DNA from: Nocardioidaceae bacterium SCSIO 66511
GTDB taxonomy: Bacteria; Actinomycetota; Actinomycetes; Propionibacteriales; Nocardioidaceae
Direction of reading: 5' to 3'
Assembly: GCA_023100825.1 (NCBI GenBank)
Contig: CP095846.1
Span: forward strand, 2,790,001-2,854,000
DNA: 64,000 nt
A program made the position numbers and the translations under genes. Position 1 is the first letter of the stretch. Every line of letters starts with the position of its first letter. Positions 35,491 to 44,285 of the stretch are shown here, in pieces. The notes beneath the pieces are model-generated. The model was not told the origin of the DNA. It ran no database searches and saw nothing but the letters and a program-made list of their open reading frames with translations.

Positions 35491-37251
35491 ATGACCGAGC
35501 CGACAGTGCGTGCGATCCAAGGCACCTTCGACGAGCTCGGCACTCCCCTGCGTGATGCGACATTCTGCGTCGTCGACCTCGAGACGACCGGAGGGTCGGC
35601 GGCGGGCGGCTCGGAGATCACGGAGTTCGGCGCCGTCAAGGTCCGCGGCGGCGAGGTGCTGTCGGAGTTCCAGACCCTGGTGCGCCCCCACTCCTCGATC
35701 CCTTCGTTCATCGCCGTCCTCACCGGCATCAACGACGCCATGGTCGCGTCGTCGCCGACCATCGACTCCGTGCTGCCGTCCTTCCTCGAGTTCGCCGAGG
35801 GCTGTGTGCTCGTCGCGCACAACGCTCCGTTCGACGTCGGCTTCCTGCGCCATTTCGCCGGCGAGCTCGGCCACACCTGGCCGGGGTTCGACGTGATCGA
35901 CACGGCCAAGCTCGCGCGGCGCGTGCTCACTCGTGACGAGGCACCCAACTGCAAGCTCTCCACACTCGCGCGGATCTTCCAGGCGACCACGACTCCGAAC
36001 CACCGTGCACTTGAAGACGCTCGCGCGACGGTCGACGTACTCCACTCCCTGATCGCCCGCCTCGGCAACGTCGGCGTGCACACCGTCGAAGAGCTGTCCA
36101 CCTTCAGCAGCCGGGTCAGTACGACGCAGCGCCGCAAGCGTTACCTCGCCGACGGGTTGCCGCACGCGCCGGGCGTGTACCTCTTCCGCGATGCTCAAGA
36201 CTCCGTGCTCTACGTCGGCACTTCCAAAGACATCGGCGCGCGCGTACGTTCGTACTTCACGTCGAGCGAGACCCGCAGCCGGATGGGCGAGATGGTCGGT
36301 CTCGCCGAGCGGGTCGAGGCGATCGAATGCGCGACGCCGCTGGAGGCGCAGGTACGCGAGCTGCGCCTCATCGCCGCGCACAAACCGCGCTACAACAAAC
36401 GTTCGCGATTCCCCGAGCGCGCGATCTGGGTCAAGCTGACCCGGGAGCCGTGGCCACGGCTGTCGATGGTGCGCTCCGTCGGTGACGACGGCGCCGACTA
36501 CATCGGCCCGTTCGGCAGCCGCCGCACGGCCGACAGCGCGGTCGCCGTGCTGCATGAGGCGTTCGGCATCCGACAGTGCAGCGGGCGGATGCCGAAGAAC
36601 CCCGACCGGTCGCCGTGCGCCCTCGCCGAGATGGGCAGATGCCTGTCGCCCTGCGACCGGTCCGTCGGCGTCGCCGACTACGACAAGGAGGTCGCGCGCG
36701 TACGCGAGGCGATGCTGCGCGACCCGGCAGCGGTGATCGACGCGCTCGACGCGAAGATGGCACAACTGTCGCAGCAGACCCGTTTCGAGGACGCACAGCT
36801 ACAACGCGACCGGCTGCGGTCGTTCCTTCGCGCGACGGCCCGCACCCAACGACTCACGGCGCTCACCGCCTGCCGCGATCTCGTCGCCGCTCGGCGCGAC
36901 GACCTCGGCCGCTGGGAGGTGCACGTGGTGCGATACGGCCGGCTGTGTGCCGCGGGCGTCATCCCCGCAGGTGCCGACGCGCGCACCTGGGTCGACCAAC
37001 TGCAGATCGGTGCCGAGACCGTGCTGCCAGGTCACGGGCCGGCACCCGCCGCCTCGACCGAGGAGACCGAACGAGTCCTGGCTTGGCTGGAGGGCGAGGG
37101 CACCCGTCTCATCGAGGTCGACGGCGAGTGGCAGTGCCCGGTACGCGGCGCGACGCGACACCTCGCCACGTACGACAACGTCGAGACCACTTCCGTCGTG
37201 CCGTTCGACGAGCGCAGGATGCCCCGCACGGTGCACCAGCCGACTCGTTGA
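35491..37251 (+). CDS. DEDDh exonuclease fused to GIY-YIG (UvrC/Cho-like) nuclease
   Basis: A 586-residue two-nuclease protein from ATG 35491. The N-terminal DnaQ-like domain has VVDLETTG (Asp29, Glu31), AHNAPFDVGFL and HRALEDARATVD. A GIY-YIG domain starts near residue 228 (PGVYLFRDAQDSVLYVGTS) and is followed by UvrC-like sequence with a Cys-containing segment (CALAEMGRCLSPCD). The architecture is a known actinobacterial fusion (M. tuberculosis Rv2191 position). It probably excises damaged DNA and trims ends. All four exonuclease acids are present. Confidence 0.9.
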   Translation: MTEPTVRAIQGTFDELGTPLRDATFCVVDLETTGGSAAGGSEITEFGAVKVRGGEVLSEFQTLVRPHSSIPSFIAVLTGINDAMVASSPTIDSVLPSFLEFAEGCVLVAHNAPFDVGFLRHFAGELGHTWPGFDVIDTAKLARRVLTRDEAPNCKLSTLARIFQATTTPNHRALEDARATVDVLHSLIARLGNVGVHTVEELSTFSSRVSTTQRRKRYLADGLPHAPGVYLFRDAQDSVLYVGTSKDIGARVRSYFTSSETRSRMGEMVGLAERVEAIECATPLEAQVRELRLIAAHKPRYNKRSRFPERAIWVKLTREPWPRLSMVRSVGDDGADYIGPFGSRRTADSAVAVLHEAFGIRQCSGRMPKNPDRSPCALAEMGRCLSPCDRSVGVADYDKEVARVREAMLRDPAAVIDALDAKMAQLSQQTRFEDAQLQRDRLRSFLRATARTQRLTALTACRDLVAARRDDLGRWEVHVVRYGRLCAAGVIPAGADARTWVDQLQIGAETVLPGHGPAPAASTEETERVLAWLEGEGTRLIEVDGEWQCPVRGATRHLATYDNVETTSVVPFDERRMPRTVHQPTR

Positions 37252-37304
37252 GCGGCACGTACTACGCTCGTATCCCACCAGCACCAGCACCGCCAGGAGG
37301 CAGC

Positions 37305-37580
37305 GTGATCACTGCGATCGTGTTCATCAAGGCCGACGTCGCCGGCATCCCCGAGGTCGCCGAACGCATCGCGGCTCTCGACGGCGTCAGCGAGGTCTAC
37401 TCGGTAACCGGCCACATCGACCTGATCGCCATGGTGCGCGTACGCCGGCACGAGGACATCGCGGCCGTCATCGCCGACAAGGTCAACAAGGTGCCCGGCG
37501 TCAGCTCGACCGAGACGCACATCGCGTTCCAGACGTTCTCCCGCCACGACCTCGAGTCGGCGTTCAGCATCGGCATCTGA
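37305..37580 (+). CDS. Stand-alone Lrp/AsnC ligand-binding (RAM) protein
   Basis: A 91-residue protein starting at GTG 37305 behind a perfect AGGAGG. It is only the C-terminal RAM domain of Lrp/AsnC regulators (TAIVFIKADVAGIPEVAERIAALDGV, then VTGHIDLIAMVRVR and GVSSTETHIAFQ). The DNA-binding HTH is missing by design, as in known small ligand-binding proteins. It may sense an amino acid and act through another protein. It follows the nuclease gene by 53 bp and faces trpD. Confidence 0.88.
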   Translation: MITAIVFIKADVAGIPEVAERIAALDGVSEVYSVTGHIDLIAMVRVRRHEDIAAVIADKVNKVPGVSSTETHIAFQTFSRHDLESAFSIGI

Positions 37581-37617
37581 GGCCGGCGTACGCGCCGACT
37601 CGTAGGCTCAGCCGGCC
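37581..37617. terminator. Bidirectional hairpin between RAM gene and trpD
   Basis: GGCCGGC (37581-37587) pairs with GCCGGCC (37611-37617) around a 23-nt loop. The left arm follows the RAM stop directly and the right arm overlaps the last codons of trpD. The stem works on both strands. There is no U-tract. Confidence 0.5.
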
Positions 37618-38657
37618 GCGATGCGCTGGGTGACCTTCGCCCATCGGTCGAGCACACCGCGAGCGGCGCCGCTGTCCAGCGACTCGCGGATGCGTTCGGC
37701 GGCTCCGCGCATGCGGTCGACCAGCGGACCGCTCATCGCATCGCGCGCGACCAGACCGGCCGCCGCGTTGAACACGACGGCATCGCGCACTGGACCCTGC
37801 TCTCCGGCGAGTACGCGGCGGAACACATCCGCGTTGTGCGCGGCGTCGCCACCGCGCAGCGCCTCAACCGGCGCACGTTCGACGCCGACGTCCTCCGGCG
37901 CGACCGACGCAGGCTCGACCGAACCACGAGCAACGACCCAGACCGTCGAGGTCGTCGACGTGGTGAGCTCGTCGAGCCCGTCGTCGCCGCGGAAGACCAG
38001 CGCGTCGACGCCGCGCCGGGCGAGAACGCCCGCCATCACCGGTGCGAGCCGTGCGTCGGCACACCCGACCGCGAGGGCATCGGGACGTGCGGGGTTCGTC
38101 AGCGGCCCCAGCAGGTTGAACGTCGTCGGCACACCGAGCTCCCCGCGTACCGGGATCGCGTAGCGCATCGACGGGTGGAAGACCGGAGCGAAACAGAACG
38201 TGATGCCGGCCTCGTCGGCGACCTCGGCGATGCGGTTCGGCGGAAGGTCGAGACGTACGCCGAGCGCCTCCAGTACGTCTGCGGACCCACTGGCACTCGA
38301 CGCGGCGCGGTTGCCGTGCTTGACGACAACGGCGCCCGCACCGGCCATGGCAACCGCAGACATCGAGGAGATGTTCACCGTCTTCGCCCGGTCGCCACCG
38401 GTGCCGACGATGTCGACGATGCGACCCGGCACCGATAGCGGCTCGGCATGGTCGTACATCGCGGCGACGATGCCTTCTAGCTCATCGACAGTCTCACCCT
38501 TCGCTCGGAGCGCGACGACGAAACCGGCGATCTGCGCCGCGGTGGCGGCACCCGAGAAGATCTCGTCCATCGCCCATGCCGCGGCCGAGCGGTCCAGATC
38601 GCGGCCGTCGAGGAGCGTTCCGATGACCTCCGGCCACGTACGCGCTTGCGCGGGCAT
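37608..38657 (-). CDS. trpD: Anthranilate phosphoribosyltransferase
   Basis: A 349-residue TrpD enzyme transferring phosphoribose from PRPP to anthranilate in tryptophan synthesis. The motifs [24 protein letters not shown] (PRPP and anthranilate site) and [13 protein letters not shown] are intact. ATG 38657 is used because the upstream frame lacks homology. Other trp genes are not adjacent. The pseudo-receiver gene is 4 bp upstream, so the two are cotranscribed. Confidence 0.95.
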   Translation of the reverse strand: MPAQARTWPEVIGTLLDGRDLDRSAAAWAMDEIFSGAATAAQIAGFVVALRAKGETVDELEGIVAAMYDHAEPLSVPGRIVDIVGTGGDRAKTVNISSMSAVAMAGAGAVVVKHGNRAASSASGSADVLEALGVRLDLPPNRIAEVADEAGITFCFAPVFHPSMRYAIPVRGELGVPTTFNLLGPLTNPARPDALAVGCADARLAPVMAGVLARRGVDALVFRGDDGLDELTTSTTSTVWVVARGSVEPASVAPEDVGVERAPVEALRGGDAAHNADVFRRVLAGEQGPVRDAVVFNAAAGLVARDAMSGPLVDRMRGAAERIRESLDSGAARGVLDRWAKVTQRIAAG

Positions 38658-38661
38658 CGAC

Positions 38662-39084
38662 TCAGGACGACGCCGGCAGCGTCTTGGCGCCCCGGACCAG
38701 GTCGATGACGGCTTCGGCCAGCAGGATCGGGTCGATCGGATGCGCGACGACCCCGTCGGCGAGCGACCACGTCGCGAGCCAAGCGTCCTGCTGGCGCCCG
38801 GTGATGACGAGCAGCGGCGGGCACCGATAGATCTCGGTCTTGAGCTGGCGGGCGATACCCATGCCACCGGCCGGAACGGCCTCGCCGTCGAGGATCGCGA
38901 GATCGATCTCGCCCGAGTCCATCGTCTTGATGACGACGGGTTCGGTCGCGCACTCGACGTATTCGAACGCCGGCAGGTCGGGATGCGGCCTCTTCCCCAG
39001 CGCGAGCGACACCTGCTGACGGGTGTCGGAGTCGTCGCTGTAGACGAGGACCTTCAGGGGTCGGGAGTCAGTACTGTCGGTCAC
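38662..39084 (-). CDS. Pseudo-receiver (REC-like) protein without output domain
   Basis: A 140-residue protein from GTG 39084. It has the receiver pattern: [16 protein letters not shown] for the acidic pair, [10 protein letters not shown] for the acceptor strand and [16 protein letters not shown]. At the Lys position the sequence is VAHPIDP, so the conserved lysine is missing and phosphorylation is doubtful. No DNA-binding domain follows. It is 4 bp upstream of trpD and 110 bp from the divergent cytochrome oxidase operon, so it may influence respiration genes through protein contacts. Confidence 0.75.
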   Translation of the reverse strand: MTDSTDSRPLKVLVYSDDSDTRQQVSLALGKRPHPDLPAFEYVECATEPVVIKTMDSGEIDLAILDGEAVPAGGMGIARQLKTEIYRCPPLLVITGRQQDAWLATWSLADGVVAHPIDPILLAEAVIDLVRGAKTLPASS

Positions 39085-39194
39085 GCCATCATCGTATGGG
39101 AAAGCACCATCGACACGGCATCCGCGCCCGCGTGAGCCGTACGCGCGACACGGGCCCGGGGGTGAGTGGAGATAGCCGAAACCCACGGTCCATA

Positions 39195-39842
39195 ATGGCT
39201 CTCGTGGCGACAACATCCGCGATTCCGGCGTCCCGTTTGCACGGCCAGCCCAACCGGCCCTCGATGGTCACGGTTGGCACGATCGTGTGGCTCTCCAGTG
39301 AGCTGATGTTCTTCGCGGCCCTGTTCGCCGCGTACTTCACGATCCGTGGCGTCACACCTGAGTTGTGGGAGCTCGAGACCGCGAAGCTCAACGTGCCGTT
39401 CGCGACCGCCAACACCACCATTCTGGTGCTGTCGTCGGTCACCTGTCAGTGGGGCGTCTTCGCCGCCGAGCGCGGCCGCGTCGGCCGGGTCGGCAGCCTG
39501 CTCCAGGTCGGCAAGTGGGGCATGCGCGAGTGGTTCGTGCTCACCTATCTGATGGGTGCGGTCTTCGTCGCGGGCCAGGCCGTCGAGTACGTCGAGCTGA
39601 TGCATGAGGGCGTGACCATCCCGTCCTCGCCGTACGGCAGCGTCTTCTACCTCACGACCGGCTTCCACGGCCTGCACGTCATCGGCGGCCTGATCGCTTT
39701 CGTGCTCGTGATCGGCCGTACGTTCCTCGCCCGCAAGTTCACCCATGAGCAGGCGATCAGCACGATCGTCGTCTCCTACTACTGGCACTTCGTCGACGTC
39801 GTGTGGATCGGGCTGTTCGCCACGATCTACCTGATTCAGTAA
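39195..39842 (+). CDS. ctaE: Cytochrome c oxidase subunit III
   Basis: A 215-residue membrane protein with five to seven helices. [41 protein letters not shown] and [20 protein letters not shown] are the usual subunit III signatures, with the Glu in WLSSELMF. The ATG at 39195 is preferred; a GTG at 39204 is possible. It leads the ctaE-qcrC-qcrA-qcrB operon of the bcc-aa3 supercomplex. Confidence 0.95.
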   Translation: MALVATTSAIPASRLHGQPNRPSMVTVGTIVWLSSELMFFAALFAAYFTIRGVTPELWELETAKLNVPFATANTTILVLSSVTCQWGVFAAERGRVGRVGSLLQVGKWGMREWFVLTYLMGAVFVAGQAVEYVELMHEGVTIPSSPYGSVFYLTTGFHGLHVIGGLIAFVLVIGRTFLARKFTHEQAISTIVVSYYWHFVDVVWIGLFATIYLIQ

Positions 39843-39914
39843 CTGCCCACCAGGCAGCACAACTCCATCGCAGCTCCCCGCCCCATCAACTCGAGACGGA
39901 ACGAGGTCCACCCC

Positions 39915-40748
39915 GTGCGGTTCTTGTCCACGCGTCGTCGGCACCGGATGGCCGGCCTCGTCGTGTTGCTGTTCGGCCTCATCGTTGCCGGCGGCGTCTA
40001 CTACGCGGCTGCACCGCGTACGGCCGACGCCGAGACCGCCGACGCACAGAAGGTCGAAGCCGGTCGTCAACTGTTCCTCGTGAGCTGTGCAAGCTGCCAC
40101 GGCAAGACCGGTGAGGGCCTCGGCACCAACGGTGACCGCAACTACGGGCCTCCCCTGGCAGGTGTCGGCGCCGCCGCGGTCGACTTCCAGGTCGGCACCG
40201 GCCGGATGCCCATGACCAACTCCGCTCCGCAGGCCCCGGCGAAGGAGCCGGTGTTCAACGACGAGGAGACCGAGCAGCTGGCCGCGTTCGTCGCATCGCT
40301 CGGCCCCGGCCCCGATGTCCCGGACGAGGAGTTCACCGACACCTCCGGTATCAGCGACGAGGAGCTCGCCGAAGGCGGCCAGTTCTTCCGTACGAACTGC
40401 ACCGCGTGCCACAACTCCACAGGCGCCGGCGGTGCGCTGCCGAGCGGCCGGTACGCGCCGCCGCTGACCGACACGAGCGCGAAGCACATCTACGAAGCGA
40501 TGGTCACCGGGCCACAGCAGATGCCGGTGTTCTCCGACGAGGTCATCACGCCCGAGCAGAAGCGCTCGATGATCGCCTACATCGAGGCGATGCGTGAAAC
40601 ACCGCAGGCAGGTATCGGCGGCGGCGGCTTCGGTCCGGTCTCCGACGGCGTCTTCGCTTGGCTGGTCGGCATCGGCGGCCTCGTGCTGGCCGCGACCTGG
40701 ATCGCGACGCAGAGCGTGCGCTCGAAGCGGAAGAAGGCAGAGGCATGA
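39915..40748 (+). CDS. qcrC: Cytochrome bcc complex diheme cytochrome c subunit
   Basis: A 277-residue membrane-anchored cytochrome from GTG 39915. An N-terminal helix (about 11-31) precedes two c-type heme sites: CASCH at 58-62 and CTACH near 162-166. RMPMTN and QQMPVF supply Met ligands. A C-terminal helix (about 243-262) anchors it. The two hemes carry electrons from bcc directly to aa3 oxidase without soluble cytochrome c. It overlaps qcrA by 4 bp. Confidence 0.95.
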   Translation: MRFLSTRRRHRMAGLVVLLFGLIVAGGVYYAAAPRTADAETADAQKVEAGRQLFLVSCASCHGKTGEGLGTNGDRNYGPPLAGVGAAAVDFQVGTGRMPMTNSAPQAPAKEPVFNDEETEQLAAFVASLGPGPDVPDEEFTDTSGISDEELAEGGQFFRTNCTACHNSTGAGGALPSGRYAPPLTDTSAKHIYEAMVTGPQQMPVFSDEVITPEQKRSMIAYIEAMRETPQAGIGGGGFGPVSDGVFAWLVGIGGLVLAATWIATQSVRSKRKKAEA

Positions 40749-41833
40749 GCGGGGACGACGGCATGAGCAGCGAGCTCGAACCACGCGGCGAAGAGCCTCG
40801 CAAGGACATCGACCCGGCAGACCCCGCCGACCCGATGGCCAACCCCGGCCTTCCAGAGCACCAGTGGCGTCCGACCGATGTCGACCCGGCGCAGGAGCGT
40901 CGTGCCGAGCGTCAGGTCGCCGGGATGTTCGGCCTGGCGAGTCTGCTGGCGCTCGCGTTCTGCGTCTGCTACTTCGCGGTCCCGCTCGACACCACGACGA
41001 CCTTCCTCGGCTTCACCGCCCAGAACTTCGCCCTCGGTGTCACCCTCGGCGGCGCGCTGCTGCTGATCGGCCTCGGCGCGATCCAGTGGGCAAAGAAGCT
41101 GATGGCCGACCACGAGATCATCGAGATGCGCCACCCCGCACGGTCCTCCGATGAGGACCGCGAGGAGACGCTCGCGATGTTCAACGACGGTGTCAACGAG
41201 TCCGGCTTCGGCCGCCGTCCGCTGATCCGCAACAGCCTGTTCGGCGCTCTCGGCGTACTCGGGCTCCCCGCGATCGTGATGCTGCGCGATCTCGGCCCGC
41301 TGCCGGGCGACGATCAGTTCAAGACGGTGTGGACCAAGGGCATGCGCATCGCCAACGACGTCTCCGGTCAGCCGATCCGGCCGTCCCAGGTCGAGGAGGG
41401 CCAGCTCACCAACGCCGAGCCGGAGATCCTGTTCGAGACCGACGAGCACGGCGAGCCGGTGATCCACGGATCCGAAGCGCTCGCGGTCAAGGCCAAGGCA
41501 GCCGTGATCCTGGTGCGGATGCCCCCAGAAGACGTCACCGCGCCCAAGGGCCGCGAGAACTGGGACATCGACGGCATCCTGTGCTACTCCAAGATCTGCA
41601 CGCACGTCGGCTGCCCGATCAGCCTGTACGAGCAGCAGACCCACCACGTGCTCTGCCCGTGCCATCAGTCGACGTTCGACCTGGCCGACGGCGGCAAGGT
41701 CATCTTCGGCCCGGCACACCGGGCCTTGCCCCAGCTACAGCTCGGGGTCGATGATGAGGGATACCTGATCGCAATGGGCGACTTCGAAGACGTTGTCGGG
41801 CCGAGCTTCCCCGAGATCCACCAGGAACCGTGA
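40745..41833 (+). CDS. qcrA: Rieske iron-sulfur subunit of cytochrome bcc complex
   Basis: A 362-residue protein from ATG 40745, which overlaps the qcrC stop. It has three transmembrane helices, as in actinobacterial QcrA (about residues 62-82, 90-112 and 157-180), and the C-terminal Rieske domain. The [2Fe-2S] ligands are in CTHVGC (from Cys285) and CPCHQS (near 304). It oxidises menaquinol and passes electrons to QcrC. The hydrophilic N-terminus is Pro/Glu-rich. Confidence 0.95.
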   Translation: MSGDDGMSSELEPRGEEPRKDIDPADPADPMANPGLPEHQWRPTDVDPAQERRAERQVAGMFGLASLLALAFCVCYFAVPLDTTTTFLGFTAQNFALGVTLGGALLLIGLGAIQWAKKLMADHEIIEMRHPARSSDEDREETLAMFNDGVNESGFGRRPLIRNSLFGALGVLGLPAIVMLRDLGPLPGDDQFKTVWTKGMRIANDVSGQPIRPSQVEEGQLTNAEPEILFETDEHGEPVIHGSEALAVKAKAAVILVRMPPEDVTAPKGRENWDIDGILCYSKICTHVGCPISLYEQQTHHVLCPCHQSTFDLADGGKVIFGPAHRALPQLQLGVDDEGYLIAMGDFEDVVGPSFPEIHQEP

Positions 41834-43539
41834 TGAGTGCCACCACCGAAGGATCCGACCGCATTCAGGACACCGGCGTCGGCAAGAAGGCAGCCGGCCC
41901 GGTCCAGTGGCTCGATGACCGACTCGGCCTGGCCGGGGTCGCCAAGGGTCAGCTCCGCAAGATCTTCCCCGACCACTGGTCGTTCATGCTCGGCGAGATC
42001 GCCCTGTGGAGCTTCGTCGTACTGCTGCTGTCGGGAGTCTTCCTGACGCTGTGGTTCGACCCGACGATGACCGAGACCGTCTACCACGGGTCGTACGCTC
42101 CGCTGCGCGGCATCGAGATGTCGGCCGCGTACGAGTCGACGCTGCACATCTCGTTCGACATCCGCGGCGGCCTGCTGATGCGCCAGATCCATCACTGGGC
42201 GGCTGCTCTGTTCGTCGCCGCGATGATCGTGCACATGCTCCGGGTGTTCTTCACCGGTGCGTACCGCCGCCCGCGCGAGCTGAACTGGCTGATCGGCATC
42301 GGCCTGCTCTCCCTCGGTCTGGTCGAGGGCTTCGCCGGCTACTCGCTTCCCGACGACCTGCTCTCCGGTACGGGCCTGCGGTTCGTCGACGGGTTGATTC
42401 GATCGATCCCGATCGTCGGCTCGTACCTCGAGTTCTTCATCTTCGGCGGCGAATTCCCCGGCGATGTCCTCATCCCGCGCCTCTACATGGTGCACATCTT
42501 GTTGGTGCCGGCGCTGTTGCTCGGGCTGATCGGCGCGCACATGCTGCTGCTCGTGTACCACAAGCACACCCAGTGGCCGGGCGCCGGCAAGACCGAGAAG
42601 AACGTCGTCGGTTACCCGCTGCTGCCGGTGTACGCCGCGAAGGCGGGCGGCTTCTTCTTCATCGTCTTCGGCGCGACCGCGCTGATGGGCGCGCTGTTCC
42701 AGATCAACCCGGTGTGGAACTACGGTCCGTACGACCCATCGCAGGTGACCGCCGGCTCCCAGCCGGACTGGTACATGGGTTGGGTCGAGGGCGCGGTGCG
42801 CATCATGCCCAACTGGGAGTCGACGATCTTCGGCTGGACGTTCAGCTGGAACGTGTTCCTACCCGCAGTGCTGCTGATGGGCCTGCTGTTCACGGTGCTC
42901 GCGCTGTATCCGTTCGTGGAGCAGTGGGTCACCGGCGACAAGCGCGAGCATCACCTGCTCGAGCGTCCGCGCAACAACCCGACGCGTACGGCGCTCGGTG
43001 TCGCGGGTATGACCTGCTACGGCGTGTTCTGGATCGCGGGCGGCAACGACATCATCGCCGTCGTCTTCCATCTCGACATCTTCGCGATCACCTGGTTCTG
43101 CCGGATCATGGTGTTCGTCGGCCCCGTGATCGCGTTCCTGGTGACCAAGCGCATCTGCATCGGTCTGCAACGCCAGGACGTCGAGCGGGTGCTGCACGGT
43201 TACGAGACGGGCATCATCGAGCGCTCCCCCGACGGCGCCTACTCCGAGCGCCACGCGCCGCTCGATCCCGAGCACGTGTACGAGCTCACGGCGCACAACC
43301 GCCCGCAGGTGCGCGAGCTACCCGAAGACGTCGACGAGAACGGCGTACACGCGCCGAACTCGCGCATCGAGAAGGTACGCGCCCGGCTGTCGCGGTTCTT
43401 CCACGGCTCCGACATCGCCAAGCCGACCCGCGAGGAGCTCGAGGAAGCCAACGAGCACCACGGTGCGCATGGCGAGATCGAGCCGGTCGACGACGAGTTC
43501 GGCGGCGTCAGCGAGACGGGTATCCCCCGCCAGCACTGA
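41833..43539 (+). CDS. qcrB: Cytochrome b subunit of bcc complex
   Basis: A 568-residue membrane protein. QIHHWAAALFVAAMIVHMLRVF and RLYMVHILLVPALLLGLIGAHM give the heme b histidines, and a PDDLLSGTG segment lies in the quinol site region. The C-terminal 150 residues form the cytosolic extension typical of actinobacterial QcrB. The ATG at 41833 overlaps the qcrA stop; a GTG at 41830 is equally possible. It ends 10 bp from the convergent wHTH gene. Confidence 0.95.
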   Translation: MSATTEGSDRIQDTGVGKKAAGPVQWLDDRLGLAGVAKGQLRKIFPDHWSFMLGEIALWSFVVLLLSGVFLTLWFDPTMTETVYHGSYAPLRGIEMSAAYESTLHISFDIRGGLLMRQIHHWAAALFVAAMIVHMLRVFFTGAYRRPRELNWLIGIGLLSLGLVEGFAGYSLPDDLLSGTGLRFVDGLIRSIPIVGSYLEFFIFGGEFPGDVLIPRLYMVHILLVPALLLGLIGAHMLLLVYHKHTQWPGAGKTEKNVVGYPLLPVYAAKAGGFFFIVFGATALMGALFQINPVWNYGPYDPSQVTAGSQPDWYMGWVEGAVRIMPNWESTIFGWTFSWNVFLPAVLLMGLLFTVLALYPFVEQWVTGDKREHHLLERPRNNPTRTALGVAGMTCYGVFWIAGGNDIIAVVFHLDIFAITWFCRIMVFVGPVIAFLVTKRICIGLQRQDVERVLHGYETGIIERSPDGAYSERHAPLDPEHVYELTAHNRPQVRELPEDVDENGVHAPNSRIEKVRARLSRFFHGSDIAKPTREELEEANEHHGAHGEIEPVDDEFGGVSETGIPRQH

Positions 43540-43549
43540 TCGGTTGGCA

Positions 43550-44059
43550 CTAGGACGCGGCTATCGCCTCACTGAGGCGGTAGCCGCGTCCGCGTACCGA
43601 CTCGACAGTGACGGGTACGCGCGCGCGGCGTAGATGCGCACGCAACCGCTTGACCGCGCTCGTGACCGCCGATCGGTCGCCGACGAAGTCGCGGTCCCAG
43701 ACGGCGCGGGTCAGGGATGCGAACGTCCACACCCGGCCGGGGTCCTCCGCGAGCCGGGTGAGCAGATCGAACTCCCGGGCGCTGATCGTGAACTCCACGC
43801 CGTCCCATGTAGCCAACCTGCAGTCGACGTCGAGCAGCAGCGCGCCGAAGTGCACCTGCCGTCGTAGCCGGCCCTCGGTCGTCGCCGCCTCCGGCGAGCT
43901 GGAGTGTTTCGGCCGTTCCTCCGCGGCCGCGAGCACTGCCCGCGCCTGCTCGCGGGAGGTGACCACAACCGCGGGCGTCTCCCGACCGAGCCGACCCAGC
44001 ACCCGTGCACATTCGTCGCTCGGAAGTCCGACCATGATGACCAATGCGCCGTCGTCCAC
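43550..44059 (-). CDS. OmpR-type winged-helix regulator with degenerate N-terminus
   Basis: A 169-residue protein; GTG 44059 is chosen but a start at 44107 is open. The C-terminal OmpR/PhoB-like wHTH is clear (ISAREFDLLTRLAEDPGRVWTFASL to VRGRGYRLSE). The N-terminal 60 residues (LVIMVGLPSDECARVLGRLGRETPAVVVTS) look like a shortened receiver-like fold without acceptor Asp or Lys. It converges on qcrB and diverges from the subtilase gene, so it may control either. No kinase is adjacent. Confidence 0.75.
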   Translation of the reverse strand: MDDGALVIMVGLPSDECARVLGRLGRETPAVVVTSREQARAVLAAAEERPKHSSSPEAATTEGRLRRQVHFGALLLDVDCRLATWDGVEFTISAREFDLLTRLAEDPGRVWTFASLTRAVWDRDFVGDRSAVTSAVKRLRAHLRRARVPVTVESVRGRGYRLSEAIAAS

Positions 44060-44210
44060 GCTTGCTCCCTCGTCGACGCAAGCCCCCTGTCGGCGTGCGC
44101 CTTGCATTGATGCTTACCCCGTCGCCCCCGAGGTATGCCTCGATTCTGCCCTTGATCTGCCCGCGAGGTGATCTTGTTGCAGAGAGCAACTGCCGCGAGG
44201 CTCTCCTCAC

Positions 44211-44263
44211 ACGCTCACTACTGAGCGTGATCGGATCATCGCAGCGGCCACGATCTGGCCGCT
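44211..44263 (+). promoter_or_regulatory. Two hairpins in the subtilase leader
   Basis: ACGCTCA/TGAGCGT (44211-44217, 44222-44228; 7-bp stem, 4-nt loop) and AGCGGCC/GGCCGCT (44243-44249, 44257-44263; 7-bp stem, 7-nt loop) lie 23-75 bp before the GTG. A direct repeat CCGCGAGG at 44161-44168 and 44193-44200 precedes them. They could be operator sites or leader RNA structure. Confidence 0.4.
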
Positions 44264-44285
44264 CGTCTCGAAGGGGGCTCCCACC

